From positions 1-29,522 of the forward strand of contig CALALV010000083.1 of the NCBI GenBank assembly GCA_937925605.1: a DNA stretch of 29,522 nt, written 5' to 3'. The notes under the pieces were generated by a model. The model had not been told where the DNA came from and ran no database searches. It worked only from the letters and a program-made list of their open reading frames with translations. Both the position numbers and the translations under genes were made by a program. Shown here piece by piece: positions 17,522 through 25,746 of the stretch. The DNA comes from an uncultured Woeseia sp. (GTDB lineage Bacteria; Pseudomonadota; Gammaproteobacteria; Steroidobacterales; Woeseiaceae). How positions within the stretch are numbered: position 1 is the first letter of the stretch; each line of letters starts with the position of its first letter.

Positions 17522-17734
17522 CCGGTCATCGTATCCCAGTAACCCCGGGTCGTCCGGTCGAACATAGTCAGCAATGTTCGTGCCATGAATACAAGCCGCT
17601 GTGCACTATAGCTTTTTGAAAGCATTGAACATAATTCATCGGAATCGTGTACAGGATTTCGACGGGGCGGGCGCGCGATGGCGGCTCGCGGCCGGTCGCG
17701 CGATAATCGCCCGGGACCCGCCAGGAACAGCGAT
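17522..17734. promoter_or_regulatory. AT-rich divergent promoter region, cyt c / alkB
   Basis: The stretch 17555-17655 is clearly AT-richer than its surroundings. For the leftward cytochrome gene there are two candidates: TTCATG (17584-17589), 17 bp, TATGTT (17561-17566); and a -10 TATAGT at 17605-17610. For alkB a GATAAT box (17702-17707) lies 27 bp before the ATG, and CATAAT (17630-17635) is another candidate. AGGA precedes the alkB ATG by 8-9 nt. None has a strong -35 partner for alkB, which suggests activator dependence. Confidence 0.4.
17559..17580. promoter_or_regulatory. Inverted repeat, candidate operator
   Basis: Perfect 7-bp arms CGAACAT and ATGTTCG flank an 8-bp spacer. The left arm overlaps the predicted -10 box TATGTT of the cytochrome gene. 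A second, weaker palindrome TGAA-5-TTCA-type (17626-17638) lies closer to alkB. The size fits a dimeric regulator such as TetR or GntR type, but no regulator gene is adjacent. Confidence 0.4.
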
Positions 17735-18922
17735 ATGACCGCCTACCACGGTACCAGTGCAGATGGCACGGCCGTCGTCTACATCGACCGCAAGCGCTGG
17801 CTGTGGTCCATGTCCCTGTTGTACCCGTTGCTGCCGTTCGTCGGCATCGGGATGCATGCGCAGACCGGTCAGCAGGCGTGGCTGCTGCTGTCGATCGCCG
17901 TGACCTACGTCGGCGGGCCCCTGCTCGACTGGCTCGTCGGCGAGGACGAGAACAATCCGCCGGAAGAAGTGATCATGGCGCTGGAGCGGGATCCCTACTA
18001 CCGCTGGCTTACTTACCTGGTCGTGCCGCTGCACCTGTTGAGCTTCTACGGGACCGCCTGGTGGGCCGGGACCGCGGGACTGAGCGCGTGGGCGTTTGTC
18101 GTGCTGGCCGTGGTCGCGGGCATGACCAGCGGCCTCGCGATCAATACGGGGCATGAGCTGGGGCACAAGAACTCGCGGGTCGAGCGTCTGCTTTCGCGCA
18201 TCGCGCTGGCCATTCCGGCCTACGGGCATTTCACGATCGATCACAACCGGGGGCACCACGTCGAGGTCGCAACGCCGGAGGACTGCGCGAGCGCACGCAT
18301 GGGCGAGTCGATTTACCGCTTCGCGCTGCGGGAAATTCCTGGCGCCCTTCGCCGCGCCTGGCGCCTGGAGCGCGAGCGCCTCGCAAAGCGCGGGCTGGCC
18401 GCGTTCTCGACCGACAACCGAATCCTGCGCTCGCTCGCACTGTCACTCGTTTTGCAGGGCGCGGTCGTCGTCGCCTTCGGCCTCGTGATGATCCCGTTCC
18501 TGCTGATCCACAACGCCGTGGCGTGGTGGATGCTGACGAGCGCGAATTACGTCGAGCACTACGGGCTGCTGCGGCAACGCAAGGCGAACGGCCGCTACGA
18601 ACGCTGCCAGCCGCACCATTCCTGGAACAGCAATCACGTTGTCAGCAACCTGTCGCTGTTCCACCTCGAGCGGCATTCGGACCATCACGCGCATCCGCTG
18701 CGCCGCTACCAGTCGCTGCGTCACTTCCCGGACCTGCCCAGCCTGCCGACCGGCTACTTCGGCAGCTACCTGCTGGCCTGGGTGCCGCCGCTCTGGTACC
18801 GGGTCATGGACCCGCGGCTGCTGGCGCTGCCGAACGTCCGGCACGACCTGGCCCGGGTCAACGTGGACCCGGCGAGCCGGGAACGGCTGGAGCGTCTGCA
18901 TCCGAATCCGTCGAGCACCTAG
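17735..18922 (+). CDS. alkB: Alkane 1-monooxygenase AlkB
   Basis: AlkB is the integral-membrane di-iron enzyme that hydroxylates the terminal carbon of medium-chain alkanes, with electrons from rubredoxin and its reductase. The 395-residue product keeps all the His boxes: HELGHK, HNRGHH and LERHSDHHAHP, plus the signature NYVEHYGLLR. Hydrophobic segments at about 20-40, 48-62, 85-105, 108-130 and 235-260 fit the six-helix topology. The frame is open for 19 codons upstream, but the ATG at 17735 has AGGA 8-9 nt before it. No rubredoxin, rubredoxin reductase or alkS-like regulator is seen in the window. Confidence 0.96.
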   Translation: MTAYHGTSADGTAVVYIDRKRWLWSMSLLYPLLPFVGIGMHAQTGQQAWLLLSIAVTYVGGPLLDWLVGEDENNPPEEVIMALERDPYYRWLTYLVVPLHLLSFYGTAWWAGTAGLSAWAFVVLAVVAGMTSGLAINTGHELGHKNSRVERLLSRIALAIPAYGHFTIDHNRGHHVEVATPEDCASARMGESIYRFALREIPGALRRAWRLERERLAKRGLAAFSTDNRILRSLALSLVLQGAVVVAFGLVMIPFLLIHNAVAWWMLTSANYVEHYGLLRQRKANGRYERCQPHHSWNSNHVVSNLSLFHLERHSDHHAHPLRRYQSLRHFPDLPSLPTGYFGSYLLAWVPPLWYRVMDPRLLALPNVRHDLARVNVDPASRERLERLHPNPSST

Positions 18923-19032
18923 TCCTCTGCGCCGCCGCAAGCAATCATTCCTGTAAAAGCCAACTGATTCGCACCTGGTAACCGGCCGCCGCGGCGAGGA
19001 CACTGTCGGTTTGCCGACGACAGCGCACGCAA

Positions 19033-19884
19033 ATGCCTCCTGCCGCAAAAAGATCCGCTCTGCCGGCAGGCGCGCCGGACCTGGCCCGGCTAATGATCCT
19101 CGTCTTCGCGGCGCAGACAGCCGCCTTGTTCTCGAGGAGTCTGCTCGAGCTCTACGTCCTCGACGAATGGCTGGCGCCGGCCGCAGCCAAGCTCGCGAGC
19201 TACGCCATCGTTCCCCCGATTTTGCTGCTGCTCCTGTACCCGGTGTGGCGGGCACGGCGCCTGGAACTGCGTGGTTACTTCGCAGTCGATGCCCGCACGA
19301 TTCACCTCGTGCTGCTCGGTATGGGCGCGGGCCTTTGCCTCCGACTTGCCGACTACGCAGCGCTCGTTGCAAGAACGGCGCTTGCCGCAGACCCGGTCAC
19401 CGGCCTTGATGACGTACCCCGAATCTCGTTTGATTGCCCGCCCGCCTCCTTCGTCATCCTGTACCTCGCGATCATGATGCTCGCCGTACCCGTGATCGAA
19501 GAAATCATCAACCGGGGCTGGGTCGCCACGTGGCTGACCCGATACGGCCACTGGCAGGCCGTGATCGGTTCCGCACTGTTCTTCGCGATCTTCCACCCGG
19601 CATCCGGACTCGCTACCGCGTTCGTATTCGGCATCTTCATGGCGTGGTTGCTATTCAACACGGGCAGCCTGTGGGCTTGCGTGTCCGCCCATGCCACGTT
19701 CAATGGCCTTATCCTTCTCGACTGGTACTGCCTGAACGTGACCTGGCTGCCCGAGTCTCGTTCGACCTCGGTGCTGGCTGTCGGCGCTCTCGCTCTCGTG
19801 CTGGGCACGCTGGCCCTTGTGGTGGCCGGAGTGCTCGTCTCGAGAAAGATCGCCGGGCGAGTGCCCGGCGATCCGTCCGCCTAG
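19033..19884 (+). CDS. CPBP family intramembrane metalloprotease
   Basis: The 283-residue product is a multi-pass membrane protein with the full motif set of the CPBP (CAAX protease / bacteriocin-processing, Abi) family: EEIINR (Glu156, Glu157, Arg161), FAIFH (184-188) and HATFN (His220, Asn224). Family members include Rce1-type prenyl proteases and proteins tied to bacteriocin immunity or maturation. The start ATG at 19033 has no clear Shine-Dalgarno; Met21 (19093) is an alternative. The gene meets the double-glycine leader peptide gene tail to tail, the two stop codons sharing CTAG. This context makes a self-immunity or processing role plausible but unproven. Confidence 0.9.
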   Translation: MPPAAKRSALPAGAPDLARLMILVFAAQTAALFSRSLLELYVLDEWLAPAAAKLASYAIVPPILLLLLYPVWRARRLELRGYFAVDARTIHLVLLGMGAGLCLRLADYAALVARTALAADPVTGLDDVPRISFDCPPASFVILYLAIMMLAVPVIEEIINRGWVATWLTRYGHWQAVIGSALFFAIFHPASGLATAFVFGIFMAWLLFNTGSLWACVSAHATFNGLILLDWYCLNVTWLPESRSTSVLAVGALALVLGTLALVVAGVLVSRKIAGRVPGDPSA

Positions 19885-20081
19885 TCCTGGAAGGAATCGG
19901 CAACCCGCTCGATCACGTGCGACGTGGCTTGCACGATGCCCTCGTAGATGTTGACGAGATCGTCGCCGAGGCCCGGCGGATCGGTGACGCCGCCGAGGTT
20001 GTTTCCGCCGGCGTCGTCCGGCGTGCAGGTGCCCTCGCCGCCGGCGACGGCCCGGATTTCGTGCTGTTCGAGTGTCCGCAT
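19881..20081 (-). CDS. Double-glycine leader peptide (bacteriocin/RiPP-like precursor)
   Basis: This 66-residue product begins MRTLEQHEIRAVAGG. Counting back from the second Gly (15), it has Leu at -12, Glu at -8, Ile at -7, Val at -4 and Gly-Gly at -2/-1. This is the consensus of leaders cut by C39-peptidase ABC exporters. The predicted 51-residue core starts EGTCTPDDAGG, is strongly acidic (about ten Asp/Glu against one Arg), has a Gly/Asn/Pro-rich first half and one Cys (19), and ends in an amphipathic-looking helix (about 41-63). GGGAG lies 9 nt before the ATG. No exporter or modifying enzyme is in the window. Its function (antimicrobial, signal or other) is unknown. Confidence 0.8.
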   Translation of the reverse strand: MRTLEQHEIRAVAGGEGTCTPDDAGGNNLGGVTDPPGLGDDLVNIYEGIVQATSHVIERVADSFQD

Positions 20082-20321
20082 GGCATCAATCTCCCTTTCG
20101 ATGTGATTTGAATGGTCTGCGCATCCCGCGCAGCCTGAACATAGTCCGGCCGCGATCCCCGCGCGCCCTGCATTACTGCCCGCTTTGGCCCGAAAGGTCG
20201 TGCGTACAGAGCGGTCCGGCGCTGGCCGCAAGCGTGACCGGCCTCACAGTCCGGGACGTGAACTGCGTTTAGGCTTCGGGGACTGATTTTCCGCGTTCCG
20301 CGCGGGCCAACGGACCATCCA
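20082..20321. other. 240-bp intergenic region between peptide and OMP genes
   Basis: These 240 bp hold the divergent start regions of the minus-strand leader peptide and the plus-strand barrel protein. A hairpin (20117-20133; CTGCGC/GCGCAG, 5-nt loop) lies about 36 nt upstream of the peptide start and would be in its leader RNA. A TATGTT box on the minus strand (20138-20143) is a weak -10 candidate. I see no convincing plus-strand promoter or further gene. Confidence 0.4.
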
Positions 20322-20981
20322 ATGAAGACACTGCAGAAGACCGTATTCACGGCCGCGCTGCTGCTTGCGGGCAGCGGCGCCATGGCCAACGACAACCTCT
20401 GGTTCGGCGCCAAGGCCGGCACCCTCGGGCTGGGGCTCGAGGCACGCTGGGAGCCGATCCCCTGGCTGGACCTGCGAGCCGGCATCAACCGCTTCGATTA
20501 TGAGGACGACGGCGCCCAGGCCGGCATCGCCTACGACGCGACGCTGGAACTGGATTCGATGTACGCGACCGCCAACCTGAAGTTTCCGTTGAGCCCGATG
20601 CGCCTGTCGCTCGGCGCCTTCAACAACGACAACCAGCTGGTCATGGCCAGCCGCGAGTCCAGCACCTTCGTGGTCGGCGGGCAGACCTACACGAGCGCGG
20701 AAGTCGGTCAGCTGCGCGGGGTCATGTCGTTCGAGAGCCCGGCGCCGTACCTCGGCATCGGTTTCGATTTCGAGCTGATCGGCAGGCTCGGGCTGAACCT
20801 CGATCTCGGCGTGCTCTGGCAGGGCGAGCCGGGCGTCGCGCTGACCTCGGACGGTGCGCTGGCGAACGATCCGCAGTTCCAGCAGGCACTCGAGCAGGAG
20901 CGCCAGGAACTCGAGGCGGAGGCCGAGGACTACCAGGCCTGGCCCGTCATCTCGCTCGGACTGCACTTCAACTTCTTCTGA
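20322..20981 (+). CDS. Outer-membrane beta-barrel protein, function unknown
   Basis: The 219-residue product has a signal peptide (1-22, ending GAMA) and alternating strands such as NLWFGAKAGTLGLGLEARWE, WLDLRAGINRFDYE and AYDATLELDSMYATANLKF. It ends in a terminal Phe (LHFNFF), the signal for BAM-mediated assembly. It resembles a widespread family of small gammaproteobacterial barrels with a GTLGLGxE start and a FDY motif, of unknown function. A Gln/Glu-rich segment near 185-205 (QQALEQERQELEAEAEDY) is an unusual charged loop. A strong hairpin follows 10 nt after the stop. Confidence 0.85.
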   Translation: MKTLQKTVFTAALLLAGSGAMANDNLWFGAKAGTLGLGLEARWEPIPWLDLRAGINRFDYEDDGAQAGIAYDATLELDSMYATANLKFPLSPMRLSLGAFNNDNQLVMASRESSTFVVGGQTYTSAEVGQLRGVMSFESPAPYLGIGFDFELIGRLGLNLDLGVLWQGEPGVALTSDGALANDPQFQQALEQERQELEAEAEDYQAWPVISLGLHFNFF

Positions 20982-20991
20982 ACGGGCCCGC

Positions 20992-21017
20992 CACGGTCCC
21001 CGGCAGCGGGGACCGTG
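20992..21017 (+). terminator. Ten-bp perfect hairpin after the OMP gene
   Basis: Perfect arms CACGGTCCCC and GGGGACCGTG enclose a 6-nt loop, 10 nt after the stop codon. No T tract follows. Its position and stability fit a transcription end or an mRNA 3' stabiliser in a GC-rich genome. Confidence 0.6.
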
Positions 21018-21036
21018 CGCCGCTCGCCGTCCTGCA

Positions 21037-21045
21037 TGCTATCGT
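21037..21045 (+). promoter_or_regulatory. Extended -10 promoter candidate
   Basis: TG-C-TATCGT is an extended -10 element 37 nt before the next start codon. A similar TGCTATAGT precedes the M20 hydrolase gene, supporting it as a local promoter style. No -35 box is evident. Confidence 0.4.
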
Positions 21046-21082
21046 CTCCCCCGCACCGCCCTGCGGCGCGGGAGGGTTCACG

Positions 21083-21505
21083 ATGCGCATGCCCGAACAG
21101 CTCCGGCGACACTCGGTCGCGCTCATCAGCCTCGTCGTGGCCCTGTCCAGCCTCGCCTACAACACCTGGCGTAACGAGCAGACCGAGGCCAACCGCAACG
21201 TCCGGACCGCCGGCATCGAGTTGCTGCTGAAGCTCGGCGAGCTCGACCAGGTCGTGTTCTTCAGCCATTTCGAGATGGACTCGGCGCGCGGCAATCCGCG
21301 CCAGGGCTGGGCAATCGTCCTGATGGTGCGGGACCTCGGCACGCTGACCCCGCCGCCCGCGGCCGACTCGACGGCCGCGCTGTACGCCGCCTGGAATGCC
21401 GACTGGCAGGGTCTCGGCCGCGACGATGCGGCCCACGAACGCATCGACGCCGCCATCGAGCGCGCGCGCGACGACGTGCGCCAGGTGCTGGCCGAACTCG
21501 ACTGA
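21083..21505 (+). CDS. Membrane-anchored conserved protein of unknown function
   Basis: The 140-residue product has one N-terminal membrane helix (about 11-27, VALISLVVALSSLAYNTW) followed by a mostly helical soluble domain. The segment NTWRNEQTEANRNVRTAGIELLLKLGEL is family-like: I recall similar uncharacterised gammaproteobacterial proteins, but cannot name a domain. GGAGGG lies 6 nt before the ATG, a strong ribosome-binding site. It sits alone between a hairpin and a convergent MFS gene 3 nt away. Confidence 0.8.
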   Translation: MRMPEQLRRHSVALISLVVALSSLAYNTWRNEQTEANRNVRTAGIELLLKLGELDQVVFFSHFEMDSARGNPRQGWAIVLMVRDLGTLTPPPAADSTAALYAAWNADWQGLGRDDAAHERIDAAIERARDDVRQVLAELD

Positions 21506-21508
21506 GCC

Positions 21509-22702
21509 TCAGGCAGCGGCCGCGCGGCGGCGGCCGACCTGCGGGTCGCGTCGCACCACGAACAGCCCGAGCAGCGTCACGGCCAGCACCGGCAGCGGCA
21601 CCAGCATCAGCGTGGTCCAGCCGTACAGGTGCACGACCGTGGCCGCCAGCAGCGAACCCGCCGCCGAGGTTCCGAATACCGTGAACTCGTTGACGGCCTG
21701 CGCCCGGAAGCGCTCCTCGAGCCGGTAGGTCAGCGTCAGCATCGTCGTGCCGCCGACGTACAGGAAGTTCCAGCCGATGCCGAGCAGGACCAGCGCCCAC
21801 AGGTAGTGCACGACCGCCTGGCCCTGCAGGCCGATGATGCAGGAGCCGATCAGCACCAGCGCGCCGACGGCCATCAGCCGCACCGTGCCGAGGCGGTCGA
21901 TCAGGAAGCCGGATACGAGCGAGGGCAGGTACATGGCGATGACGTGGCTGCGGATTACGGACGAGGTCTCGGCGAGCGAGTGCCCGTCACCGACGTGCAT
22001 GCTGATCGGGGTCGCGGTCATGATCAGCGACATGACGCCGTAGGCCGCCGTCCCGCCCAGCACCGCGACGACGAACAGCGGCTGCCGCAGGATCTCGCCG
22101 AGCGGCCGCCCGCCCGTTCGCGGCGCGTCGTCGCCCTCCCCGCGCAGCGGCCCGAGCAGCGTGAACAGCGCCGCCTGCAAGAGGTGCAGCGCCGCGAGGG
22201 CCAGCACCGTGCCGGCGAACGGCACCGCGGCGAACAGGTCCGCGGCGCGCGTGACCAGCTCGGACCCGACGATCGCACCGCCGATCGCACCGAGCAGCAC
22301 GACCGACACCGCGCGGCCGACGAACTGCGGCGCGACGCTCTCGGCCGCGGCATAGCGATACTGTTGCGTGAAGGCCATGTTGATGCCGAACACGGCGCCG
22401 GCCAGCGTGAACAATGCAAAGCTCTGCTGCCACAGTGCAAAGCCCGCGAGCAGCCAGGCGAGGCTCGCAGCGATGGCAGCCAGCGCGAAGCCCGTGCGCC
22501 GGCCGACACGCCGCATCAGCATCGTGGCCGGGATCGCGGTGAGAGCGACGCTGACCACCATCATCGACACGGGCAACGTGGCGAGCGCCTTGTTCGCGGC
22601 CAGTGACGTGCCGACGATGCCGCCGAGCGTCACCATTGCGATCGAGCCGGATGCGGAGATCATCTGGCAGGTCGCGAGCAACAGCAGGTTGCGTAGCGGC
22701 AT
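21509..22702 (-). CDS. MFS transporter
   Basis: The 397-residue product is a twelve-helix major facilitator. It has the loop 2-3 motif MRRVGRRTGF, a charged central loop (about 185-205, LRGEGDDAPRTGG), and a second-half equivalent FLIDRLGTVRLMAVG. The substrate cannot be told. I place the start at the ATG at 22702 because the hydrophobic sequence begins just after it; no clear Shine-Dalgarno is seen and the frame is open further upstream. It is divergent from the RNase AM gene, with a TGTGAGAAT -10-like element on its strand near 22735. Confidence 0.9.
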   Translation of the reverse strand: MPLRNLLLLATCQMISASGSIAMVTLGGIVGTSLAANKALATLPVSMMVVSVALTAIPATMLMRRVGRRTGFALAAIAASLAWLLAGFALWQQSFALFTLAGAVFGINMAFTQQYRYAAAESVAPQFVGRAVSVVLLGAIGGAIVGSELVTRAADLFAAVPFAGTVLALAALHLLQAALFTLLGPLRGEGDDAPRTGGRPLGEILRQPLFVVAVLGGTAAYGVMSLIMTATPISMHVGDGHSLAETSSVIRSHVIAMYLPSLVSGFLIDRLGTVRLMAVGALVLIGSCIIGLQGQAVVHYLWALVLLGIGWNFLYVGGTTMLTLTYRLEERFRAQAVNEFTVFGTSAAGSLLAATVVHLYGWTTLMLVPLPVLAVTLLGLFVVRRDPQVGRRRAAAA

Positions 22703-22811
22703 GGAACTACCGGCGGTACGGGGCGCGCCATTCTCACACATTCGTGCGGGCCGCGCGCTTGCGGATGCCGGCGCCGCTGTGCTGAAGTCGATCCTGGCAC
22801 GGACCTCGATC

Positions 22812-23627
22812 ATGCACTGCGACCTGCACACCCACACGACGGCATCCGACGGCGCGCTCGCACCGCAGGCGCTGCTCGAGCGTGCGCGCGAGCACGGCGT
22901 CACGCATCTCGCGATCACCGATCACGACACGATGGCAGCCTACGACGACCTGCGCGCACCCGCCGGTCTCACGCTGGTGCCCGGCATCGAACTGTCGACA
23001 CGCTGGCGGCGTACCGGCGTGCACGTCGTCGGCCTGGCCGTCGACCGCGCGGAAGACGGGATGGCCGCCGGCATCGCGTCCCAGCAGGCCGCACGGCGCC
23101 GGCGAGCACGGCGGATTGCGGAGCGCCTCGTCCGCGCCGGGCTGCCGGACCTGCTGGCGGCGGCGGAACGAAACGGCGGCGACAACGTCGGGCGGCCGCA
23201 TTTCGCGCAGGCGCTGGTCGACGGCGGCCACGTGCGCGACACGCGCGCAGCCTTCCGCCGCTACCTCGGCAGCGGCAAGCCCGGCGACGTCCGCAGCGAG
23301 TGGGCCACGCTCGACGAAGCCGTCGGCTGGATCACGGGGGCCGGGGGCATCGCGGTGCTGGCCCACCCCGCCCATTACCGCCTGACCCGCACGCGGCTGC
23401 GCGAGCTCGTCGCCGACTTCCGGGCCGCCGGCGGACGCGCGCTCGAGGTCGTCTCCGGGCGGCAGGACTCGGCCGTGACGGAACGGCTCGCCGCGCTGGC
23501 GGCCGATGCCGGCCTGCTCGCCTCGCTCGGCTCCGACTTCCATCGCCCGGACGGGCCGTGGGCCGACGTCGGCGGCTGTCCGCCGCTGCCGGCCGCGTGC
23601 CGCCCGGTGTGGTCCGCCTGGGACTGA
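22812..23627 (+). CDS. rnm: PHP-domain RNase AM / YciV (TrpH)
   Basis: The family is a metal-dependent PHP-fold exonuclease. E. coli YciV (RNase AM) trims the 5' ends of rRNAs and can hydrolyse pAp-like 3',5'-bisphosphonucleotides. The 271-residue product carries the PHP metal motifs HTHTTASDG (6-14), ITDHDT (35-40), a later HPAHY, and SDFH near the C-terminus. The start ATG at 22812 gives MHCDLHTH, consistent with the family; no clear Shine-Dalgarno is present. arfB follows after 4 nt. Confidence 0.9.
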   Translation: MHCDLHTHTTASDGALAPQALLERAREHGVTHLAITDHDTMAAYDDLRAPAGLTLVPGIELSTRWRRTGVHVVGLAVDRAEDGMAAGIASQQAARRRRARRIAERLVRAGLPDLLAAAERNGGDNVGRPHFAQALVDGGHVRDTRAAFRRYLGSGKPGDVRSEWATLDEAVGWITGAGGIAVLAHPAHYRLTRTRLRELVADFRAAGGRALEVVSGRQDSAVTERLAALAADAGLLASLGSDFHRPDGPWADVGGCPPLPAACRPVWSAWD

Positions 23628-23631
23628 GGTC

Positions 23632-24048
23632 GTGCTCTACGTCGACGACGAACTGGCGATCCCGCTGGCCGAGATCCAGCTGAGCGCCGTGCGCGCGCAG
23701 GGCGCCGGCGGGCAAAACGTCAACAAGGTCGCGAGCGCCGTGCACCTGCGCTTCGACAGCGCTGCCTCGGGGAGCCTGCCGGCGGACGTCAAGGCAAGGC
23801 TGCTGGAACTCAGGGACCGCCGGGTCGGCAGCGACGGTGTCGTCGTCATCAAGGCGCAGCGCCACCGCACGCAGGAGCGCAACCGGCGCGAGGCGCTGGA
23901 GCGGCTCGCAGACCTGCTGCGGGCTGCCCGCACGGTCGAGACGAAGCGCGTACCGACCCAGCCGGGACGCAGCGCGCGGGAGGCGCGCCTTAAGGACAAG
24001 GCGCACCGGTCGCGGCTCAAGGAATCGCGGGGGCCGGTGCGCGACTGA
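23632..24048 (+). CDS. arfB: Peptidyl-tRNA hydrolase ArfB (YaeJ)
   Basis: ArfB rescues ribosomes stalled on mRNAs without a stop codon by hydrolysing peptidyl-tRNA. The 138-residue product has the catalytic GGQ (26-28) in RAQGAGGQNVNKVASAVHLRF and the Lys/Arg-rich C-terminal tail (AREARLKDKAHRSRLKESRG) that enters the empty mRNA channel. The start is GTG at 23632, giving a length close to the E. coli protein (140). It lies 4 nt after the RNase AM stop and is probably translated from the same mRNA. Confidence 0.94.
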   Translation: MLYVDDELAIPLAEIQLSAVRAQGAGGQNVNKVASAVHLRFDSAASGSLPADVKARLLELRDRRVGSDGVVVIKAQRHRTQERNRREALERLADLLRAARTVETKRVPTQPGRSAREARLKDKAHRSRLKESRGPVRD

Positions 24049-24068
24049 GCTTCTACCTGTCGGGCTAT

Positions 24069-24094
24069 GTGTTACCATGTTACCTAAGTAACAC
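24069..24094. promoter_or_regulatory. GTTAC inverted and direct repeats, candidate operator
   Basis: GTGTTAC (24069-24075) and GTAACAC (24088-24094) form a perfect 7-bp-arm inverted repeat with a 12-bp spacer. A third GTTAC at 24079-24083 makes a tighter palindrome with GTAAC (4-bp spacer) and a direct repeat with the first. The cluster ends 1 nt before the GGAGG of the next gene. Short repeated half-sites in tandem are typical for ribbon-helix-helix proteins, so self-repression is plausible. Confidence 0.5.
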
Positions 24095-24107
24095 TGGAGG
24101 CACCGCC

Positions 24108-24362
24108 ATGAGCCCACGCACGATCCGCCGGACCCAGACCGGGGTCCGCCTCGAAACCTCGCTGCTCAAGGTCCTGAAAGGCCTCGCCGAATACTGCGAC
24201 CTGTCGCTCGGCGACCTGCTCGAGGGCATCGTCCTGCACGCGTTCGAGGGCAAGGCGCCCTTCTCGCCCGAGACGCTTGCTGCGATCGAGCGCCTGAAAG
24301 ACGTCTACGGGTGCACGCTCACGGCGGCCGACAGTCACCGGCTGCAGGAAGAAACCGGCTGA
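24108..24362 (+). CDS. Small ribbon-helix-helix-like protein
   Basis: The 84-residue product looks like a MetJ/Arc-type fold: a basic start (SPRTIRRTQ), a short strand TGVRLE (about 11-16), helix SLLKVLKGLAEYCDL (17-31), turn, and helix SLGDLLEGIVLHAFEG (33-48). A conserved-looking tail FSPETLAAIERLKDVYG follows. I recall similar unnamed bacterial proteins but no assigned function. GGAGG lies 7 nt before the ATG at 24108. The GTTAC repeats directly upstream suggest it regulates itself. No toxin-like partner follows: the next gene is convergent, 9 bp away. Confidence 0.8.
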   Translation: MSPRTIRRTQTGVRLETSLLKVLKGLAEYCDLSLGDLLEGIVLHAFEGKAPFSPETLAAIERLKDVYGCTLTAADSHRLQEETG

Positions 24363-24371
24363 GCGGGTCCG

Positions 24372-25604
<1,233 letters not shown>

Positions 25605-25706
25605 GGTGGCGCCCTCCGGCGCGGCAGGGTGTCCAGAGCATAGGGCCTGTCGCGGGCTGCTGTCACGATGTCGCCGTGCAGCGACGCGCGGCTGGGACGC
25701 GCCGCT

Positions 25707-25715
25707 TGCTATAGT
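25707..25715 (+). promoter_or_regulatory. Extended -10 promoter of the M20 hydrolase gene
   Basis: TG-C-TATAGT is an extended -10 element, 31 nt before the ATG, with transcription expected near 25722. GAGGAG lies 7 nt before the ATG. The same GCTATAGTGC string occurs on the minus strand upstream of the cytochrome c gene, supporting its use as a promoter core here. Confidence 0.5.
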
Positions 25716-25746
25716 GCGCCGACCGCCCGCCCCGAGGAGAACAACA

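Noticed and set aside
17560..20146. Shared 10-mer GAACATAGTC upstream of the cytochrome gene (17560) and the leader peptide (20137) as a common regulatory site
   Set aside because: Many 10-mers repeat by chance in about 30 kb. The second copy lacks the matching inverted arm, so no common regulator is supported.
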